Positions 5,614-14,906 are shown, counted from the first letter of the stretch. The stretch: DNA of 50,108 bases from Bacteroidia bacterium (GCA_030529945.1 JAUMVX010000003.1:1-50108); one strand, 5' to 3'. Numbers and translations: made by a program. Notes: a model not told the origin generated them from the sequence alone.

Positions 5614-7743
5614 ATGGACGGACTTGATGAATTATTCCCTCATTATGACCGGGACGGACTCGAACTGGTCCGGAAAGCGGCCGGGATTGCACAGGCCGCG
5701 CTTGCGGGGGACGTGCGCGGAGACGGTTCCCCGTTCTTCGAACATCCATTGGGCGTAGCCCGCATAGTGAGCGACGAGATCGGACTGCCCGCCGAGTGCG
5801 TCGCGGCTGTCTTTCTGCACGAGGCCTCGCGCTTTCACCCCGATGTGCCGCTCGGGGGGTTCTCCTCCGATGTGCTCACTATGGTGGACGGACTGAACAA
5901 GATTTCCTCGATTAAACCTAAAGACACGCGCCTCGAAGCGGAGAACTACAAGAAACTGATCGTGCAGTACTCCCGTGACCCCCGCGTGACCGTCATAAAG
6001 ATCGCGGACCGTCTCGAGATTATGCGGAATCTGTCGCTCTTCCCGAAGGCGGACCGCGAGCGAAAGCAGCTGGAGACCCTGCTGCTCTATATCCCGCTCG
6101 CGCATCAGCTGGGACTGTATAATATAAAGGGGGAGCTGGAAAACATCTGGTTCAAGTTCGCCGAACCGGAGCAGTACCGCCTCATCACGAACAAACTGAA
6201 GGCGGGCGAAACGGACCGCCGGAGACTCTCGGAGGAATTCATAAAGCCTCTTGAGCTCAAGCTTCAGGATGCCGGAATCAGCTATCATATGAAGGTCAGG
6301 ACTAAGTCAGCTTATTCCATATATAAGAAGATGCTGGTGCAGAAAGTGCCTTTCGAGGGCGTGTACGATGTCTTCGCGATACGCCTCATCATAGATTGCG
6401 ACTGCGACCTGAAGGCGGAGAGGGACCTCTGCTGGCAGGTGTACGGCTATGTCACCGAGGAGTACGAGGCGGACGAAAAGAGACTGCGCGACTGGGTGAG
6501 CCGTCCGAAGGCGAACGGCTACGAGTCTCTGCACATCACCGTGCGGAATCGCGACGGGGCCTATCTCGAAGTGCAGATACGCACGCGCAGGATGGATGAC
6601 ATCGCCGAGAACGGACACGCCGCGCACTGGTCCTACAAGGGCATCCGCCACGAGCAGACGCTCGACAATTGGCTGACTTCCGTCCGCTGGGCTCTGGAAC
6701 ATCCCGGCGAGGCAGGCTCCGGCGACCTGCCGGAGCCGCCGGGCAAGGAGATATTCGTCTTCACCCCGACCGGCGAGCTGAAGATACTGCCGGCGGGATC
6801 CACGGTGCTCGACTTCGCTTTCAGGATACACTCGAACGTGGGAAGCCGCTGCACGGGTGCGAAAATAGGCGGCAAGGCGGTTTCCATCCGGGAGACTCTG
6901 CATACCGGAGATGTGGTGGAGATTATGACGGGCAGGAATCAGAAGCCGTCGCCTGACTGGCTGACCTGGGTCGTGACTTCCAAGGCCCGCAGCCGCATCA
7001 AGCACGAACTCAGCGAGATGGAGTTCCGCAAGGCGTCCGAGGGCAAGGGACTGCTCGAACGCAGGCTGAAGAATTGGAAGCTGGAGCTTCCGGACGAGCT
7101 GCTTGCGGAGTATATGAAGAAGAAGCGCTACACGAGTCTGAACTCGTTCTATGCCGCCCTGGGAGAGGAGGCCCTGGATGTGAACGATGTAAAGGAATTC
7201 ATACTCGAAAGCCGGAAGGAGCGCGTGCAGGGTCAGGAGGAGGAAGTCCTCAGGGACAAGCAGTGGAAAGGAGGGGATGCCGGAGGGGATGATATCCTCG
7301 TGCTGAACGCCAGGGACGTGAAGGGCCTGGACTACAAGATGGCGCGATGCTGCAATCCCGTGCTCGGAGACGACGTGTTCGGCTTCGTGACCAGGGGCAA
7401 GGGCATCACCATCCACAGGATGTCCTGCCCGAACGCGTCGAGGCTTATGGACCGCTATCCCTACCGTATCCAGAAGGTCCGCTGGGCGGACACCCCGACC
7501 TCCACCGGCTTCCAGTGCACTCTGCGCATTACCGCCGAGCCGGAATACTCCGTCATCTCCAAAATAATGGAAGTCACGGCCGGATTCAAGGCATCCGTCC
7601 GTTCCTTCAATGTGAACCGGGACAACCGTAAATCCACCTACGAAATCACCGCCCGCATACTGGTGCCTTCGAATATGGAACTCGACAAGGTGATTTCCCA
7701 GGTTTCCTTGCTGAAGCACGTGATAAAAGTGAAAAGAATCTGA
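5614..7743 (+). CDS. RelA/SpoT-family (p)ppGpp synthetase with degenerate hydrolase domain
   Basis: A 709-residue stringent-response protein with the standard order: HD-type region (~20-150), synthetase (~190-340), TGS (EIFVFTPTGELKILP, ~385-445), helical/zinc-finger region (KMARCCNPVLGDDVFGF) and C-terminal ACT (~640-709). Synthetase residues are present: Asp252 in VYDVFAIRLI, PKANGYESLH and Glu319 in EVQIRT. In the HD region His44, His69 and Asp132 remain, but the HD pair is HE (Glu70) and the catalytic ED of the usual HDVVEDT is Arg73-Phe74. Hydrolysis is therefore probably lost. The RLRD motif (290-293) is of the bifunctional type rather than the acidic EXDD of monofunctional RelA. Bacteroidota commonly carry two long Rel proteins; this looks like the synthetase-dedicated one. 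Confidence 0.93.
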   Translation: MDGLDELFPHYDRDGLELVRKAAGIAQAALAGDVRGDGSPFFEHPLGVARIVSDEIGLPAECVAAVFLHEASRFHPDVPLGGFSSDVLTMVDGLNKISSIKPKDTRLEAENYKKLIVQYSRDPRVTVIKIADRLEIMRNLSLFPKADRERKQLETLLLYIPLAHQLGLYNIKGELENIWFKFAEPEQYRLITNKLKAGETDRRRLSEEFIKPLELKLQDAGISYHMKVRTKSAYSIYKKMLVQKVPFEGVYDVFAIRLIIDCDCDLKAERDLCWQVYGYVTEEYEADEKRLRDWVSRPKANGYESLHITVRNRDGAYLEVQIRTRRMDDIAENGHAAHWSYKGIRHEQTLDNWLTSVRWALEHPGEAGSGDLPEPPGKEIFVFTPTGELKILPAGSTVLDFAFRIHSNVGSRCTGAKIGGKAVSIRETLHTGDVVEIMTGRNQKPSPDWLTWVVTSKARSRIKHELSEMEFRKASEGKGLLERRLKNWKLELPDELLAEYMKKKRYTSLNSFYAALGEEALDVNDVKEFILESRKERVQGQEEEVLRDKQWKGGDAGGDDILVLNARDVKGLDYKMARCCNPVLGDDVFGFVTRGKGITIHRMSCPNASRLMDRYPYRIQKVRWADTPTSTGFQCTLRITAEPEYSVISKIMEVTAGFKASVRSFNVNRDNRKSTYEITARILVPSNMELDKVISQVSLLKHVIKVKRI

Positions 7744-7751
7744 GTCTTTTC

Positions 7752-7782
7752 TTTGTGAATCATAATTATTTAACTACCTTTG
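7752..7782 (+). promoter_or_regulatory. promoter of rpsA
   Basis: TTTG (7752-7755), 19-bp spacer, TACCTTTG (7775-7782), a textbook match. The start site would fall near 7788, giving a leader of about 80 nt before the ATG at 7872. It overlaps the first base of the terminator hairpin. Confidence 0.75.
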
Positions 7783-7809
7783 CACGCCTTTGTGGCAGGC
7801 GTGCTTTTT
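7782..7809 (+). terminator. terminator of rel, overlapping the rpsA promoter
   Basis: GCACGCC (7782-7788) and GGCGTGC (7798-7804) form a perfect 7-bp stem with a 9-nt loop, followed by five T (7805-7809), 38 bp past the rel stop. Because the predicted rpsA start site lies inside the 5' arm, transcripts from the rpsA promoter would lack most of that arm and would not form the hairpin. Confidence 0.7.
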
Positions 7810-7871
7810 GCTCTCGCCGCCCGGGCACGGAAATAATGTTTAACTACTTGTTTTGATTTACATTAACTATT

Positions 7872-9656
7872 ATGGAAGAAACAAAGAAGAACGTACTGAA
7901 CGCTTCAGTAGCCCCGGAGGATTTTAACTGGGACGCTTTCGAAGGCAATTCAGAACTTTACGGCGGTGCAGACGCTGAAGAAATCCGCGCCGCGTATGAC
8001 AAGACCCTTTCCAAGGTCGTCGAAGGTGAGGTCGCTGAAGGCGATGTCATCGAGGTGAACAAGAGGGAAGTAGTGGTGACTATCGGCGGAAAGAGCGAAG
8101 GCGTCATCTCCGCTAATGAATTCCGCTATAATCCTGACCTCAAGGTCGGCGACAAGGTGGAGGTTTACGTGGAGTCCGCCGAGGACAAGAAAGGCCAGCT
8201 CGTTCTTTCGCACAAGAAGGCCCGCGCTCTCAAGTCTTGGGACAGAGTGAACGAGGCATATAATAACAACGAGATCGTCAAGGGCTTCGTGAAGACTCGC
8301 ACGAAGGGCGGTATGATCGTGGACGTGTTCGGAATCGAGGCCTTCCTCCCGGGCAGCCAGATCGACATCAAGCCTATCCGCGACTACGATGCATACGTTA
8401 ACCAGAGCATCGACTTCAAGATCGTCAAGATTAACCAGGAGTTCCGCAATGTGGTCGTTTCCCACAAGGCTCTTCTCGAGGCCGAGCAGGAGCAGAAGAG
8501 GGCCGAACTCATCGGCAAGCTGGAGAAGGGACAGATCCTCGAGGGTACGGTGAAGAACATCACCAATTACGGCGTGTTCGTGGACCTCGGCGGTGTGGAC
8601 GGTCTCATCCATATCACAGACCTCTCCTGGGGCCGCGTGAACCATCCGGAGGAGTTCGTTCAGCTCGACCAGAAGATAAAGGTGGTAGTCCTCGACTTCA
8701 ACGAGCAGCAGAAGAGAATCGCCCTCGGTTACAAGCAGCTTACTCCTCATCCTTGGGACAACCTCGACCCTGATCTCAAGGTCGGCGACAAGGTTAAGGG
8801 CAAGGTCATCCTCATCGCTGACTACGGCGCGTTCGTGGAGATCGTTCCGGGCGTAGAGGGTCTCATCCACGTTTCCGAGATGAGCTGGAGCCCGCGTCTG
8901 CACTCCGCACAGGAGTTCCTAAAGGCCGGCGACGAGGTGGAGGCTCAGATCCTGACCATCGACCGCGAAAACCGCAAGATGTCCCTCGGTCTGAAGCAGC
9001 TTTCCGCAAATCCTTGGGAGAGCATCCGCGAGAAATATCCTGTAGGTTCCGTTCATAAGGCCACTGTCCGCAACATCACGAACTTCGGCGTGTTCGCCGA
9101 GCTTGAGGACGGCGTGGAAGGCCTCGTGCATATCAGCGACCTGAGCTGGAACAAGATCAAGCATCCGTCCGAGATCGTTTCCCCTGGAGACGTCATCGAT
9201 GTCAAGATTCTCGACTTCGACGAGGCTAACCACAAGCTCAGCCTCGGCCACAAGCAGACTCTCCCTAACCCTTGGGATGAGATCGAGGCCAAGTTCACCG
9301 TAGGTTCCGTAGTGGAGGGCACTGTAGCTTCCCTTACTGACAAGGGTGCCAACATCACCCTCGAGGGAGGTGCCGAAGGCTTCGCGTTTAACCGTGAGCT
9401 CGTGAAGGAAGACGGCAAGAACGCCGTTCAGGGCGAGACCCTTCCGTTCAGAGTAGTGGAGCTTCGCAGAAGCACCCGCCGCATCATCCTCTCCCACACT
9501 AGGACTTATGCCGAGGCTAAGGAGAAGGAAGCGGCCACCGAGGTGGACAACACCAAGAAGGCCGTGAAGAAGATCAATTCGTCAGTGGAGAAGACCACTC
9601 TCGGTGACATCGACGCTCTCGCGGCTCTCAAGGAAAAGCTCGAAAAAGGTGAATAA
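7872..9656 (+). CDS. rpsA: 30S ribosomal protein S1
   Basis: A 594-residue RNA-binding ribosomal protein with six S1 motifs starting near residues 58, 132, 218, 304, 391 and 477. Repeats 3-5 are the most typical, each with G(V/A)FV/A and EGL(I/V)H(I/V)S phrases (for example NYGVFVDLGG, DYGAFVEI, NFGVFAEL). The sixth is the most divergent. An acidic N-terminus precedes the first repeat and a charged, low-complexity tail (KEKEAATEVDNTKKAVKK) follows the last. S1 helps recruit mRNAs lacking strong Shine-Dalgarno sites, which suits this genome. Its stop (9654-9656) directly abuts the rnz ATG. Confidence 0.97.
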   Translation: MEETKKNVLNASVAPEDFNWDAFEGNSELYGGADAEEIRAAYDKTLSKVVEGEVAEGDVIEVNKREVVVTIGGKSEGVISANEFRYNPDLKVGDKVEVYVESAEDKKGQLVLSHKKARALKSWDRVNEAYNNNEIVKGFVKTRTKGGMIVDVFGIEAFLPGSQIDIKPIRDYDAYVNQSIDFKIVKINQEFRNVVVSHKALLEAEQEQKRAELIGKLEKGQILEGTVKNITNYGVFVDLGGVDGLIHITDLSWGRVNHPEEFVQLDQKIKVVVLDFNEQQKRIALGYKQLTPHPWDNLDPDLKVGDKVKGKVILIADYGAFVEIVPGVEGLIHVSEMSWSPRLHSAQEFLKAGDEVEAQILTIDRENRKMSLGLKQLSANPWESIREKYPVGSVHKATVRNITNFGVFAELEDGVEGLVHISDLSWNKIKHPSEIVSPGDVIDVKILDFDEANHKLSLGHKQTLPNPWDEIEAKFTVGSVVEGTVASLTDKGANITLEGGAEGFAFNRELVKEDGKNAVQGETLPFRVVELRRSTRRIILSHTRTYAEAKEKEAATEVDNTKKAVKKINSSVEKTTLGDIDALAALKEKLEKGE

Positions 9657-10583
9657 ATGAATTTCACGCTTCATATAATGGGTTCCGCTTCGGCGAAACC
9701 CATTATGGAAAGATATCAGAGCGCCCAGGTACTTTCTGTACACGGGCGCTTGTTCTTGATAGACTGCGGCGAAGGCGTGCAGATGCGCCTTCAGCAGTAT
9801 CATATCTCCTTCCAGAAGATAGATTCGGTTTTCATCTCGCATATCCACGGAGATCACATCTTCGGCATCTTCGGACTTCTTTCCACTATGGGGATGCTCG
9901 GGCGGAAGATTCCGCTGAACATCTATGCTCCCGGCTCTTTCGGTCCGATACTCAAGTTCTTCCTTTCCTATTACGGAGAAGGAATAGGTTTCGAAATCAG
10001 GCACATAGTCGTGAAGGCGAAGGAGCCTGAAGTGATTTACAGGACGAAGACCCTGAGTGTCAGTGCCATACCTCTGAACCACGGCATAGAGACCTACGGC
10101 TACATCTTCCGCGAAAATACTCCGCAGCGCAATGTCCATAAACCCCTTATCGAGCGTTACGGCCTCACTCTTGCTGAGATAGGGGCCCTGAAGCAGGGTG
10201 CGGACGTAGTGCGCGGGGATCTCGTAATCCCGAACGGCGAGGCGAGCTATCTTCCTTGGGAACCGAGGAGTTATGCCTATGTTTCTGACACGGCGCCTTT
10301 CCCTCAGCTGGCGCAGTGGCTGCACGGCACGGATGTGCTGTACCACGAATGCACGTACACTGCGGCATTGGCCGCCGCAGCGGCCGAAAGAAAGCATTCC
10401 ACTACGCTGCAGGCCGCCGCTTGCGCTGAGGCCGCCGGTGTGTCGGAGCTGCTCATAGGTCACTTTTCTTCGCGCGAGCGGGATGCTTCCGTCTATGAGC
10501 GGGAGTGCAGGAGCGTTTTTCCGCAGACCAGAGCGGTCAGCGACGGGGATGTTTTCGATTTTCCGCTGAAGAAGACGCTCTGA
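9657..10583 (+). CDS. rnz: ribonuclease Z
   Basis: A 308-residue tRNA 3'-end endonuclease of the short bacterial form, acting in the cytoplasm on tRNA precursors. It is a metallo-beta-lactamase-fold enzyme: the two-zinc motif HIHGDH is at 62-67, with further ligands expected in PLNHGIETYGY, YAYVSDTAPF (Asp) and LIGHFSSR (His). The N-terminus contains IDCGEGVQMRL, typical of the family. The start is fixed by the abutting rpsA stop, indicating translational coupling or at least co-transcription with S1. Confidence 0.95.
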   Translation: MNFTLHIMGSASAKPIMERYQSAQVLSVHGRLFLIDCGEGVQMRLQQYHISFQKIDSVFISHIHGDHIFGIFGLLSTMGMLGRKIPLNIYAPGSFGPILKFFLSYYGEGIGFEIRHIVVKAKEPEVIYRTKTLSVSAIPLNHGIETYGYIFRENTPQRNVHKPLIERYGLTLAEIGALKQGADVVRGDLVIPNGEASYLPWEPRSYAYVSDTAPFPQLAQWLHGTDVLYHECTYTAALAAAAAERKHSTTLQAAACAEAAGVSELLIGHFSSRERDASVYERECRSVFPQTRAVSDGDVFDFPLKKTL

Positions 10584-10613
10584 GACGGATTTTTTTCTAA
10601 CTTAGCCCCGGTT

Positions 10614-11705
10614 ATGAAGAAGATTGCAGGATTTGTGGCGGCCTTCGCGCTGCTGTGCACGCACTTGGCTGCGGATTCCATCCACGAGAAATACATACGG
10701 GAATGGGCTCCCACCGCCGTGCGCGAGATGTACCGCAGCGGCGTTCCCGCGAGCATCACCCTGGCTCAGGGTATGCTGGAGTCGCGTTGCGGGCTTTCGG
10801 ATCTGGCCGCGAAGGGAAACAACCACTTCGGCATCAAGTGTCATTCGGACTGGAAGGGCGGGAGTATGAGGGCCGACGACGACAGGAAAGCGGAGTGCTT
10901 CAGGGTCTATGGCAGCGCGGACGAGTCGTTCAGGGACCATTCTGACTTTCTGCGCTACCGCGACAGGTACAAGTTCCTTTTCGACTACGATGTCACCGAC
11001 TACAAGGCTTGGGCGCACGGGCTGAAGAAGGCCGGCTATGCCACCGACCCGTCCTATCCCTCGAAGCTCATTAAACTCATAGAAGATTACGGTCTGGACA
11101 GATACGACAGCTCTCCCGCATCTTTCGCAGATGATTCTTCCGCCATCAGCGAAGCGGACGCTCCCGGGCAGCAGTCAGCTTCCGCCGATGTGAAAGCCGG
11201 ACAGAGCAGAGCTGAAGCCAGAGCGGCCGCAAAGGCGGCCAAGGCCAGGGCGAAAGCCGCCAAGAAGCACAGGAGCGAGGTAAGCGCCGGGATCCCTTCG
11301 TCACCTCTGGAACTGGAGGAGGCCGTGGAAGTGAAAGCATCCGAGAAATTCAGCTTCTCTCTCAGCCGGACCCTTATGTCGAAGAACGGAGTGATGTTCA
11401 TCTATGCGCGCAGGGGTGAGACCTATGAGTCCATAGCCAAGGCTAACCATCTGTTCCTGAAAGAGATACTAAGTTTTAACGATGCGCCGCAGTCCGCGAC
11501 TCTGCACGAGGGGGACATAGTTTATCTCCAGAAGAAGAAAAACCGCACTCAGAAGGGGCTGGACAAGTATATCGTAGCTGCCGACGGGGAGTCCCTGCGG
11601 GATATCTGCCAGAGGTTTGCGGTGAGACAGGTGAGCGTGGAGAAGATGAACGGCTTCGCGCCGGGGCACTCTCTGCGGGAGGGGGACACTATTTTGCTCA
11701 GATGA
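10614..11705 (+). CDS. GH73 glucosaminidase with C-terminal LysM repeats
   Basis: A 363-residue exported peptidoglycan hydrolase. A signal peptide (MKKIAGFVAAFALLCTHLAA) is followed by a glucosaminidase domain at ~25-160: SITLAQGMLESRCGLSDLA with the predicted catalytic Glu, GNNHFGIKC and YATDPSYPSKL, all classic for glycoside hydrolase family 73. A low-complexity Ala/Lys linker (~195-225) leads to two LysM-like modules (about 260-305 and 320-363), which bind glycan. Its stop overlaps the start of mltG by 4 nt, so the two are translated together and probably cooperate in glycan-strand cleavage. A weak -7-like TAACTTAG (10598-10605) precedes the gene. Confidence 0.9.
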   Translation: MKKIAGFVAAFALLCTHLAADSIHEKYIREWAPTAVREMYRSGVPASITLAQGMLESRCGLSDLAAKGNNHFGIKCHSDWKGGSMRADDDRKAECFRVYGSADESFRDHSDFLRYRDRYKFLFDYDVTDYKAWAHGLKKAGYATDPSYPSKLIKLIEDYGLDRYDSSPASFADDSSAISEADAPGQQSASADVKAGQSRAEARAAAKAAKARAKAAKKHRSEVSAGIPSSPLELEEAVEVKASEKFSFSLSRTLMSKNGVMFIYARRGETYESIAKANHLFLKEILSFNDAPQSATLHEGDIVYLQKKKNRTQKGLDKYIVAADGESLRDICQRFAVRQVSVEKMNGFAPGHSLREGDTILLR

Positions 11706-12781
11706 TTATGAAAGGCAAGAAAAACGGAAAAGCCGGGAGGATCCGGAAATGGGTATTGGCCGGCGGCTGCGCCGCGGCCGTGTGCGTTCTCGCTGCGGGA
11801 CTGCTCTTCGGGAACTATTTGAGTGACAACAAGCTTTCGAATTTCCGCCGTTCCACCGTGCTGTACGTCTATCCTGACACCGGAGCTGAGCAGGTGCTTC
11901 AGAACATTATGGATTCCTGTGGGGTGATGCGGCCCCGGAGTCTCAGGCGGACCTTCGAGAGCAAGCAGGTTTCGACCTATCTGAAGCCGGGACGTTATGT
12001 GCTGGAACCGGGACATACCAGCGCCTATGCCGCACGTATGCTGAACAACGGCTGGCAGACTCCCTGCACTCTCGTGCTTTCGGGCACGCTGAGGCAGAAG
12101 GGCGTGATCGCCCGCAAGATAAGCTCTCAGCTTATGCTCGATTCGGCGACCGTAGCCTCGGCCCTGAATGACCCCCAGCTTCTGAGCAGATATGGTTTCA
12201 CGCCTCAGAATGTCTTCAGTATGATCATCCCGGACAGTTATCAGATGTACTGGACGGCGGGCATCAGCGAGATTCTCGACTGTCAGAAGAAGGCCTACGA
12301 CGCTTTCTGGACTGCGGAGCGCCGCAGGCAGGCCCAGGCGCAGGGGCTTACTCCGGAGCAGGTCTCCATAGTGGCTTCCATAGTGAAGGGGGAGTCCAAT
12401 TATGAACCCGAGTTCCCCAAGATAGCCGGGGTGTATCTGAACCGTCTGCGCAAAGGGATGCGGCTTCAGGCTGACCCGACCATAGCATTCTGCTATGACT
12501 ACAGCATAAACAGGATACTGCGCAAGCATCTGAACGTGGATTCGCCCTATAACACCTACATCCATCAGGGACTTCCTCCGGGACCTATCTGCGTGCCCAC
12601 GAAGGCCTGTCTGGAGGCGGTCCTTTCTCCGGACAGCCACGGCTATCTCTTCTTCTGCGCGAACAGCAATTTCGACGGCAGCCATCTTTTCGCCGTGACC
12701 TACGAGCAGCACCTTAAAAACGCCCGGGCTTTCCAGTCGGCTCTGAACGAGAGAAACAAGAAAAACTCCGGGCGAAGTTAG
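11702..12781 (+). CDS. mltG: endolytic transglycosylase MltG
   Basis: A 359-residue inner-membrane protein that cuts nascent glycan strands and so sets their length. A basic N-terminus and one membrane helix (~17-38) anchor a periplasmic YceG-like domain. The catalytic Glu231 lies in VASIVKGESNY, followed by AGVYLNRLRKGMRLQADPT and YNTYIHQGLPPGPI, all diagnostic of the family. Two ATGs (11702, 11708) are possible; the first overlaps the GH73 stop as ATGA. It ends 84 bp before the convergent antiporter gene. Confidence 0.94.
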   Translation: MIMKGKKNGKAGRIRKWVLAGGCAAAVCVLAAGLLFGNYLSDNKLSNFRRSTVLYVYPDTGAEQVLQNIMDSCGVMRPRSLRRTFESKQVSTYLKPGRYVLEPGHTSAYAARMLNNGWQTPCTLVLSGTLRQKGVIARKISSQLMLDSATVASALNDPQLLSRYGFTPQNVFSMIIPDSYQMYWTAGISEILDCQKKAYDAFWTAERRRQAQAQGLTPEQVSIVASIVKGESNYEPEFPKIAGVYLNRLRKGMRLQADPTIAFCYDYSINRILRKHLNVDSPYNTYIHQGLPPGPICVPTKACLEAVLSPDSHGYLFFCANSNFDGSHLFAVTYEQHLKNARAFQSALNERNKKNSGRS

Positions 12782-12847
12782 TGTCGTTTATTGAGATTCG
12801 CTTGGTTGAGGCTGCCTTGCCGGCGGCCCCGACATTGCTGCAGACTG

Positions 12848-12861
12848 CCTGACGCGTCAGG
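12848..12861. other. 14-bp perfect palindrome between convergent genes
   Basis: CCTGACGCGTCAGG lies in the 83-bp gap between mltG and the antiporter gene, 3 bp from the latter's stop. No T-run follows on either strand, so it is at best a weak terminator; it could also be a protein-binding site. Confidence 0.35.
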
Positions 12862-12864
12862 TGT

Positions 12865-14460
12865 CTATATTCTGCAGATGGTGAGGACATCGCCCTCCTG
12901 AAGGACGGAGTTGCCGTGCGGCACGATATTGCGCTGGCCGCGCTGAATCATCAGCACTATGTAGTCGTTGCTCTTCCGGTACTCGCTCATAGTCTTGCCG
13001 ATCCACTTGCTGCCCGACTTCATCGTAACTTCTTCTATGGACGTGTCCTTGTCATCATAGGTGCGCGACAGCATAATCACGCAGTCGCCCTCCTGCAGGA
13101 CCGTGTCGCCGTTCGGGACGATTTTCTCCCCATCCCGGATGACCAGGGCGATGAGCACGCTCACCGGCAGGTGCAGGTCCTTGATGGGACGTCCGTTCCA
13201 CGGGCCGTTTTTCGCCAGGTCCAGACGGCTGAACTGCATCTCGGTGTTCTCGGCGTAGTCATTGAACGTCTTCAGGACGTTCGCATCCTCGTCTATGATA
13301 TCCGCGGCCTTGGCGACCGCGGGGATGAGAGAACCTTGCAGCAGGATGGAGATGAGTACGATGACGAAGACTATGTTGAAGATGTCCTTGGTCAGATATT
13401 CGTTCCCCGTGGTGGCCATAATGGCGAACACGATGGACGCGGCTCCGCGCAGACCCGCGTACGAAATCACGGTCTGCTGGCGTATCCCGTATTTCTTGAA
13501 GGGGATGAGAACCGCAGCCACGGAAATCGGACGGGCGAACAGAAGCAGCGCGAAGAATATGGCGATGGCCGGAAGCAGCGCCTTGTGCATAATCTCCGGC
13601 CGGGCCAGAAGGCCCAGGATGAAGAAGATGAGCACCTGCATCAGACCGGTCAGACCATCGAAGAAGCTTACCAGAGACTTCTTGTTCTTGAAGTCGGTGT
13701 TGCCCAGGATGATGCCGACGATATAGCAGCTGAGATAGCCGTTGCCCCCTATGAGATCCGGAATCGCATAGGAGGCGATGGCTATGGCCAGTATGAAGAG
13801 CGAATCGAAACCGTCAGTCTGGAATTTGATTCTCTTCAGCAGAATGGTAGAGATCTTGGCGATACCCAGGCCGCATACGGCGGCGAAGAAGATCTGCGCG
13901 AAAACCATCCACACTATATGTCCTCCGGAGGCGCTTCCGTTCATTACCGAGAGCATCACAACCGTCAGCATATACGAGCAAGGGTCGTTGCTGCCGCTCT
14001 CCATTTCGAGCAGCGGGGCTATGTTGTTCTTCATACCGAGCTTGCGTGAACGCAGGATCGAGAAAACGGATGCGGCGTCCGTGGAGCTTATCACGGAACC
14101 CATCAGGAGACTTTCCACCCAGCCCCATCTGAGGACGAAATGGCAGAAGACGCCCGTGAGCAGGGCTGTCAGGAAGACTCCGATGCTGGCGAGCAGGCCC
14201 GCCTCCACCGCAATCGGCTTGGCGGAATCCCACTTGGTTCCGAAACCTCCATAGAACATAATGAAGATGAGGGCCGCCGTACAGGTGTCCTTCGCGAACT
14301 CCTGGTCTTCGAGATGTATCGGTATGAGGCCGTTGTTTCCGAAGATTATTCCCAGCAGGATGAATGCGAGGAGGGTGGGGATCCCTATACGGAACGAAAG
14401 GTTGTTAAGCCATACGCAGATCAGGATGATCGCGGCGATCAGAACCAGAAAAAGACTCAT
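12865..14460 (-). CDS. potassium/proton antiporter, CPA1 family with RCK_C domains (CvrA/NhaP2-like)
   Basis: A 531-residue inner-membrane exchanger. About a dozen hydrophobic segments occupy residues 1-390, with GSVISSTDAASVFSIL and LLEMESGSNDP as the family's ion-binding helices (the Asp in STDAAS and Asn-Asp in SGSNDP). Two TrkA-C/RCK_C-like regulatory repeats follow (about 405-465 and 470-531), each with an LQEGD(C/V) phrase. The fold and length match NhaP2/CvrA, which exports K+ (or Na+) for H+ and protects from high K+ or low osmolarity. It is the second gene of a two-gene operon, 2 nt after the small membrane protein upstream. Confidence 0.9.
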   Translation of the reverse strand: MSLFLVLIAAIILICVWLNNLSFRIGIPTLLAFILLGIIFGNNGLIPIHLEDQEFAKDTCTAALIFIMFYGGFGTKWDSAKPIAVEAGLLASIGVFLTALLTGVFCHFVLRWGWVESLLMGSVISSTDAASVFSILRSRKLGMKNNIAPLLEMESGSNDPCSYMLTVVMLSVMNGSASGGHIVWMVFAQIFFAAVCGLGIAKISTILLKRIKFQTDGFDSLFILAIAIASYAIPDLIGGNGYLSCYIVGIILGNTDFKNKKSLVSFFDGLTGLMQVLIFFILGLLARPEIMHKALLPAIAIFFALLLFARPISVAAVLIPFKKYGIRQQTVISYAGLRGAASIVFAIMATTGNEYLTKDIFNIVFVIVLISILLQGSLIPAVAKAADIIDEDANVLKTFNDYAENTEMQFSRLDLAKNGPWNGRPIKDLHLPVSVLIALVIRDGEKIVPNGDTVLQEGDCVIMLSRTYDDKDTSIEEVTMKSGSKWIGKTMSEYRKSNDYIVLMIQRGQRNIVPHGNSVLQEGDVLTICRI

Positions 14461-14462
14461 TA

Positions 14463-14906
14463 TTATTTACCTAAGGTTTCTATTAACTTTGCGGCCTTCG
14501 CACCCCGGAGCTCCGTCATTTCGCCCACCGGCTGGTAGGTATAGGAGCTGAAATCCATAAGCTGCGCGAAGACGATCTGTTCGTGTTTGTTGTAAAAAGC
14601 TTCGATGCGGACGCAACCCCCTTCGCAGCCCTCCTTGAACTCCACCTCGTCCGCTCTCCCTTCGAGGAAGTCGAGGATATTCTGTCTGAAACTGCGCGGC
14701 ACATCGATGGCCACTTTCGTAAGGACAGTGTCGAGTCCGTCCTTGCGGAAACCGCTCTTCCAGAGGAAGAAAAGGAGGACGCCCAGTACTATGAGCGATA
14801 TTCCGAGTCCCGCGTTAATGAAGAAAAGGCCGATGCCCGCTACTGCGAAGACGGCGCTGACTATTATATTGGTGAGAGTATGTACTCTTCTGAAATTCTT
14901 TTCCAT
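14463..14906 (-). CDS. small membrane protein of unknown function, antiporter operon
   Basis: A 147-residue protein with two closely spaced membrane helices (about 10-28 and 31-49, the second ending LLFFLWKSGF) and a soluble C-terminal domain of ~95 residues containing EGCEGGCVRIEAFYNKHEQ. The tail ends LRGAKAAKLIETLGK. I recognise no named family. The 2-nt gap to the antiporter start makes co-transcription nearly certain, so it may assist or regulate that transporter, but this is only positional inference. Confidence 0.7.
   Translation of the reverse strand: MEKNFRRVHTLTNIIVSAVFAVAGIGLFFINAGLGISLIVLGVLLFFLWKSGFRKDGLDTVLTKVAIDVPRSFRQNILDFLEGRADEVEFKEGCEGGCVRIEAFYNKHEQIVFAQLMDFSSYTYQPVGEMTELRGAKAAKLIETLGK

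Noticed and set aside
9499-9502. CTAG also seems scarce (one copy noticed here, though not searched as thoroughly)
   Set aside because: CTAG under-representation is common in bacteria, so unlike CATG it needs no special explanation.
11195-11275. Ala/Lys-rich repetitive segment in the GH73 gene as a possible frameshift or insertion
   Set aside because: It stays in frame and is a normal linker between the hydrolase domain and the LysM modules.
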